Positions 59,801 through 64,000 of a stretch of 64,000 nt of DNA are shown here, piece after piece (position 1 is the stretch's first letter; every line of letters begins with the position of its first letter). Source of the stretch: Leishmania martiniquensis (taxonomy: Eukaryota > Euglenozoa > Kinetoplastea > Trypanosomatida > Trypanosomatidae); contig NC_090164.1 in NCBI RefSeq assembly GCF_017916325.1, forward strand, positions 479,501-543,500, given 5' to 3'. The notes below the pieces were generated by a model. The model did not search any database. It had not been told where the DNA came from and was given only the letters and a program-made list of their open reading frames with translations. Position numbers and translations under genes: made by a program.

Positions 59801-62406
59801 TTTCTTTGCTTTATTAGCGCTTTTCTCCTCCTTTCTTTGGGGTTGCCCTCTTCCCGCCTCCTCCCTCCTCAGGCCCTCAGCTGCACCCTCTCCTTCTCCG
59901 TTTGCCTCCTCTGTAGTGCCCGCATAACGAGAAAAAGATTTAGGATCGGCACAGACCTCTAGACGTGCGTGTCTGTATGTCGTTGCCACAGGCGCGTTGA
60001 GGATCGAAGCCTTCTGCGCTGCTCCATCATGTTTTTTTTCCCTTTTTCATTGCTTCCCATTTCGTGCGTGTCCTGTTGTGCGCCTTCACATCGCCTTGGC
60101 TGTTGCCTGTGCGTCTCCCGCTACCCTCGCCTCTCGTTGCTTTTTTTTTCCTCCGTGAGCGCCTCGCTCTGTGCTCCTCTATAGCGTGTACTGCTGCATT
60201 GCTTTCTTACCTTCTTTTCCCAGCCTCTCCACTATTCGTAATTATGACCCAGGCAGATGCCGCTCCGCTCACGTGTGCCCATCTCCGTCACCAAGAACAC
60301 ATCTTCTTTGGCTTCTTGGGCCATCTCTCTTGCTTCTCTCTCTTCTTTTTTTATTCCCTTTAGATCATGGTACGCGCGGATCGATGCTGCCGTTTTTTTC
60401 GTTTCCCCTTTTCTTAACCCCATCCCCTTGCCTTCCGGGAGAGAGGGCTATCCACACCCGCACACCGGCACATCATTCACGAGGCCGCTTTCCCGCGCAT
60501 ACGAGTCCTCCCCCGACACGTATGCTACAGCCCACCCAATGATTGCCTGCACCCCCCTCTTTTGCTTCGCCTTCGCCCTCCTCACTTGCACTCGAAGAGA
60601 GGGGTCCAAAGGGGTACATGCACTTCACCCCCACCCCCATCCAGTTTCATTCCACCCTCCCCTCTCCTCCCCCATCTGAACCACGCACATCCGCAGCACG
60701 GCAGACGAAGAAAAAGCCAAGGGCCGCGAAAGCCCTAGAAGAAGCGGAAAAAAGGGACTTCAGCCCAGGGCTACGTGGATGGACGCTGCTGGCGTTCTCT
60801 TCTCGTTTTGTTTTCCCTTCTTCCCGTCCCTGTTCTTTTTTTTCGTTCCGTTCCATTGCATCTCCTTTTCGCCCTTCACAATGCTGCTCATTTCTCTCTT
60901 TCCGGCTCAGTCTCTCGTGTACTCGCTGCCTCCTCCGCGTTGGGAGAGCTCCGCACCAGCGCGGCGGCGCTTGCACCACTGGCCTTGCGTCAGCGTCACA
61001 CACACACACGAACACACATCTTTCTCTCCGCCGGTCGCCTTCTCTCTCTCTCTTCTCCTCTTTGCCCGTGCACCAAAATTTTCTTTTCGTAATCCGTCTC
61101 TCTTTCGCTTCGATGATGTTGCCATATTACGTTTCGGTTGCTCGTGCTCTCTCAGGCGCGGCCGCGGGTGCCTTCCAATTTTGAGCCGACGTTTTGTTTC
61201 TCCGTTGTTTTTTTTTGTTGTTGTGTGTCTCTGTCTTCTCTTTCCACAGCCCCTGTACGCCCAACGCAAATTTTCTTTTCCTCTTCCCCCCTTCCACTCT
61301 GTGTTTCCTCGATTTCTCTCTGCGTCTGCGTGTCGCTGCCTACGGCAGCCGCTTTCTTCGTTCCTTCTTTTGATGTTACATAAGTCTCTTTGGTGAGCGC
61401 TCTGTACATTTTTCTTTTCAGTTTGCGCGTTGGCTTTTTTTAGTCGATTCACCCCCTCTTTCTGGGCTTATCTTCCTCTTCTTTTTGTTCCCTTCTCCTC
61501 CCACCTTAAGCTGTCCACGTACGCACTTCTTTTTTTTTTCTTCCTCTTCTGTGCGTGTTTCTTTGTTTCTCCTCCTCGCCTATCTGACTCTCTCACTCAT
61601 TCTCCTCCTTTCAATGCTCAGCTCCTTCAAGTATATCTGTTTTCATTCGTCTTCCCTTTTTTCTGTTGCTTTCCTCTCCTTCTGTATATACTTTCTGCGC
61701 TTTCCCCCCACTGCGTTTATTTACTTTGACTCTGTTATCGCTTTGTGCGTGCTCTCATCTTCTGTGCTCTTCTCGCGTTGCGCAATGATTGCCGACGCCG
61801 CTTCTTTTTCTTGGTTACCTTTGCTTTCCCTTTGGCTAACTTTTCCTTTTCCTCTGCCCTCTTTTTTTTTTTGACGACCTCTTTCTCTTTCTTTCTCTCT
61901 CTCCTGTATTTACGTCAGGGTTAATTTTTTTTTGTTGCGCATGCTGTTCCTTCCGCGCCTTTAGCTTTGCTTTGCTCGCGCTCACCTCCTCCTCCTCCCC
62001 ACCTGATCCTTATAGTCATGCGGGACCCACATCTTTTGTGCGCAGTATTGTTCCAAAAGGAACGTGTTGCATACATGCTTGAACAGTGGCGTCTGCCTGT
62101 GTGCGTCTCTGCATGGATATTTCGTACCTGCCGTCTCTCTCATCGATGCTTCGTTGAGGAAGCCCATTTCAGGCCGGCCACGCTCGCAGATCACGACACG
62201 GTGCAGGAGTCAACATGTGTATGTATTTTAGATGCGGTTCAACTTTTGTTTCTTGTTCCTCTGCATTTTGCCTTAGCAGGGCAGCGTAGAGTAGCAAAAG
62301 TCAGGCGATGGCCGAAAAATCTATCGAAAAGCTGAAGCAAAAAAAAGGGAAAGAGACGTTTAGAAAGAAAAAAGGAGGAGCGAAGCACTCTCTTTATAGG
62401 ACCGGA

Positions 62407-62425
62407 AACACACACACACACACAC
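62407..62425 (+). repeat. (CA)n microsatellite
   Basis: Uninterrupted CA dinucleotides are seen directly in the gene-free right end. Confidence 0.8.
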
Positions 62426-63594
62426 GCACAGGCTAAGAGAGCGGTGAAAAAGGCATCGTCTGCGTGCAAGCGCCTTCTTGTGAAGGCATCATGCCACACT
62501 CACTCATTTGCATACGCGCGCAGATCTGTACTCAGAATGCGTCTCAGCAGAGCCTACAGAAATTTGCCTCCAACGAGGAAACAAAAAAAAAAGGGACTCA
62601 CCAATAGTGAGAGATGCTTGCGCATATGCATGAGATGCTTCTCAGCGTGTTGCCTCCTTCTTTTCCTGCGTGCGCGTCTGCGTCTGCCTCTGCGTCTGTG
62701 TGGATTGTGTATGGGTGCCTGTGTCCTTCGTCAAGTTAGGTGACTGCACTTATGTAGAGTGTAGGACGAGAGCTCCAGGAATTCAACAAGCGTCAGCAGA
62801 GACATCAACAACGAAGTAACATCGCCATTATCCCGTGGCCCTTGCAGGCATGCGTGCGTGTGCTTGTATGCGTGTGTGCGGTGCTGCCGCATCCCAAGGT
62901 CAGCTTTCGTGTTCTCGCTCTTGCCAGAGGTGCTCGTTTCTCTTTCTTTGTTTCGTTGTGGGTGGGGCTCTGGTGTTCCCCTCGCTCTTTTTTTGTGCTC
63001 TGTCGAAAGCGGCCGCCCTCCCTTTCCAAAGATTCCCTTCCTGCTGTCGCTGCTTACCGTCACCCCACCCCTTCACACCCCTTTTCCTCTCTTTCATCCT
63101 TCGTTTTCTTTCTCTCGTGCTTGGTTCGCCTTTTCTTTTCGCTCCTTTCCATTGGCAGTGCTTCCTCTCGTCTTTCTCCGGCGGCGGCGGCGGACACGCG
63201 CATTGGCTCTCTCTCTCCACTTCTACTCTACCCCTCTACTCTCCCCCTTCTTTTCTTTTTTTGCTCTGAGCCCAGTGCGTTGATGCGCCTCCTTCTCCAC
63301 ACTTCTTTTCTCATTTCTGGAGTCTTCGCCTCCGTGCTCCATCCCGGCATGAGTGTGCGGAGAGAGGCGCGAGAGATGCTTCTATCCTCACCTTCCCTGC
63401 GTTTTGTTTCGCGTACCTCTCCTTCCTGTTTCATCCTTGCCTGCGTTCGCCCCTTTCCACTTTGTACAGTATTCCTCCTCTCCTCTTTCTCATCCTAGTG
63501 ACACCGGCCGCACGCACGCCTTCACGGACACCGCCTTCCTCAGCAAACGAAAGGCACAACGCGCCTGTTCACCTCCCTCTCTCTCCCTCTCTCT

Positions 63595-63617
63595 CCCCTC
63601 CCCTCCCCTCCCCTCCC
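63595..63617 (-). other. Strong G-quadruplex-capable tract on the minus strand
   Basis: Four runs of CCCC and one of CCC are separated by single T on the + strand. The complementary strand reads as five G-runs with one-base loops, among the most stable quadruplex patterns known. Confidence 0.65.
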
Positions 63618-64000
63618 TCTCTCCAGTCAAAGAAAACAGAGGAAAAAGCGGCAAAGGGCTGCGAAGACGACGGTGACGGCGATGTGCGGATAATACGGTG
63701 CGGATAGTAGTAGCAATAGCGAAGAGAAAAAAACGAAAAGAATACGCTTGTGCGAGTGGCGGCGTGTAAATGCGTCTCTCTCTTGTTGCTCTCGCGGTGT
63801 GCTCGCTTGTGCACTCTCTTTCTACACTGCCCGCTTCATCTTCTGCAGAAGTGTGGGTGTGGATACGCATGAGCAACTCTATTTCAGTCGCTTTCCGCTT
63901 TGCCAGGCTCGAGGCTTCCCTTTTTCTTTTGTGGTGTGGTGCTAGTATGTATGCGCCTGCGCTAAAATCAAGATGTGTGCTTGTGGATACACTGATACGG

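Larger units (their letters stand above)
56830..64000 (+). other. 7.2-kb stretch without a convincing gene to the window end
   Basis: The sequence is dominated by T/C-rich tracts on the + strand with scattered GT/CA microsatellites. Open frames are numerous but consist of Ser/Leu/Phe/Pro-rich readings of CT repeats (or Glu/Arg/Lys on the other strand). One less biased ORF (62018-62335, 105 codons) lacks coding-type third positions. The stretch probably holds a long 3' UTR of the RRM gene and the 5' region of a gene beyond the window. No tRNA, rRNA or snoRNA was recognised. Confidence 0.6.

Noticed and set aside
60543..61184. 213-codon + strand ORF in the gene-free right end
   Set aside because: It reads as Ser/Phe/Leu/Pro from CT-rich tracts, and no conserved motif is visible.
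1..64000. CRISPR arrays, bacterial operons, Shine-Dalgarno sites and rho-independent terminators
   Set aside because: Gene structure, spacer composition and protein families are those of a trypanosomatid nuclear genome; no regularly spaced repeat array was seen.
1..64000. A transcription strand-switch region
   Set aside because: All supported genes are on the + strand and pyrimidine bias stays on that strand throughout, so no switch is present.

Overview
All protein-coding genes that can be supported lie on the + strand, have no introns, are GC-rich at third codon positions, and are separated by long pyrimidine-rich spacers. In each of ten spacers a polypyrimidine tract followed by AG sits a short distance upstream of the chosen ATG. 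This is the layout of a trypanosomatid polycistronic transcription unit matured by spliced-leader trans-splicing. The gene content (an 865-residue HSP100/ClpB, an Aurora-like kinase, an RPC34 homologue) and short retroposon-like repeats in intergenic DNA point to Leishmania or a close relative. By recalled synteny the HSP100 locus resembles that of L. major chromosome 29; this was not checked by search.

Layout, left to right: the 3' part of a Sec16-like COPII scaffold gene (15-2189, open to the left edge); an Hsp70-type ATPase domain fused to a C-terminal TPR clamp (3450-5792); a 1942-residue low-complexity protein of unknown function (6853-12681); a giant multipass membrane lipase (13820-19126); HSP100 (21341-23938); a 5.6-kb spacer with a retroposon-like repeat, a very GC-rich island and a doubtful small membrane ORF; a second giant membrane lipase paralogous to the first (29578-35196); a short SEM1/DSS1-like proteasome subunit (35938-36294); a CBP3/UQCC1-type bc1 assembly chaperone (37546-38616); a carnitine/choline acyltransferase family protein that seems to lack the catalytic histidine (40787-42670); a second, identical copy of the retroposon-like repeat (44265-44734); RNA polymerase III subunit RPC34 (45821-47167); an Aurora-like kinase (48812-50575); and a two-RRM RNA-binding protein (54898-56829), flanked by 4.3 kb and 7.2 kb of DNA with no convincing gene.

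The genes do not form a pathway. Neighbours in such units are co-transcribed but usually regulated after transcription, so UTR elements matter most. The most notable non-coding feature is the pair of 470-bp direct repeats with no difference that I could find, 19,054 bp apart. They lie downstream of HSP100 and of the acyltransferase gene and bracket a possible recombination/amplification unit. The most unusual proteins are the two lipases, whose N-terminal halves look like the Wntless/TMEM181 (GOST) membrane fold; the Hsp70-TPR chimera, which lacks a recognisable substrate-binding beta domain; the acyltransferase with Asp at the catalytic His position; and the Aurora-like kinase with about 39 extra residues in its activation loop.
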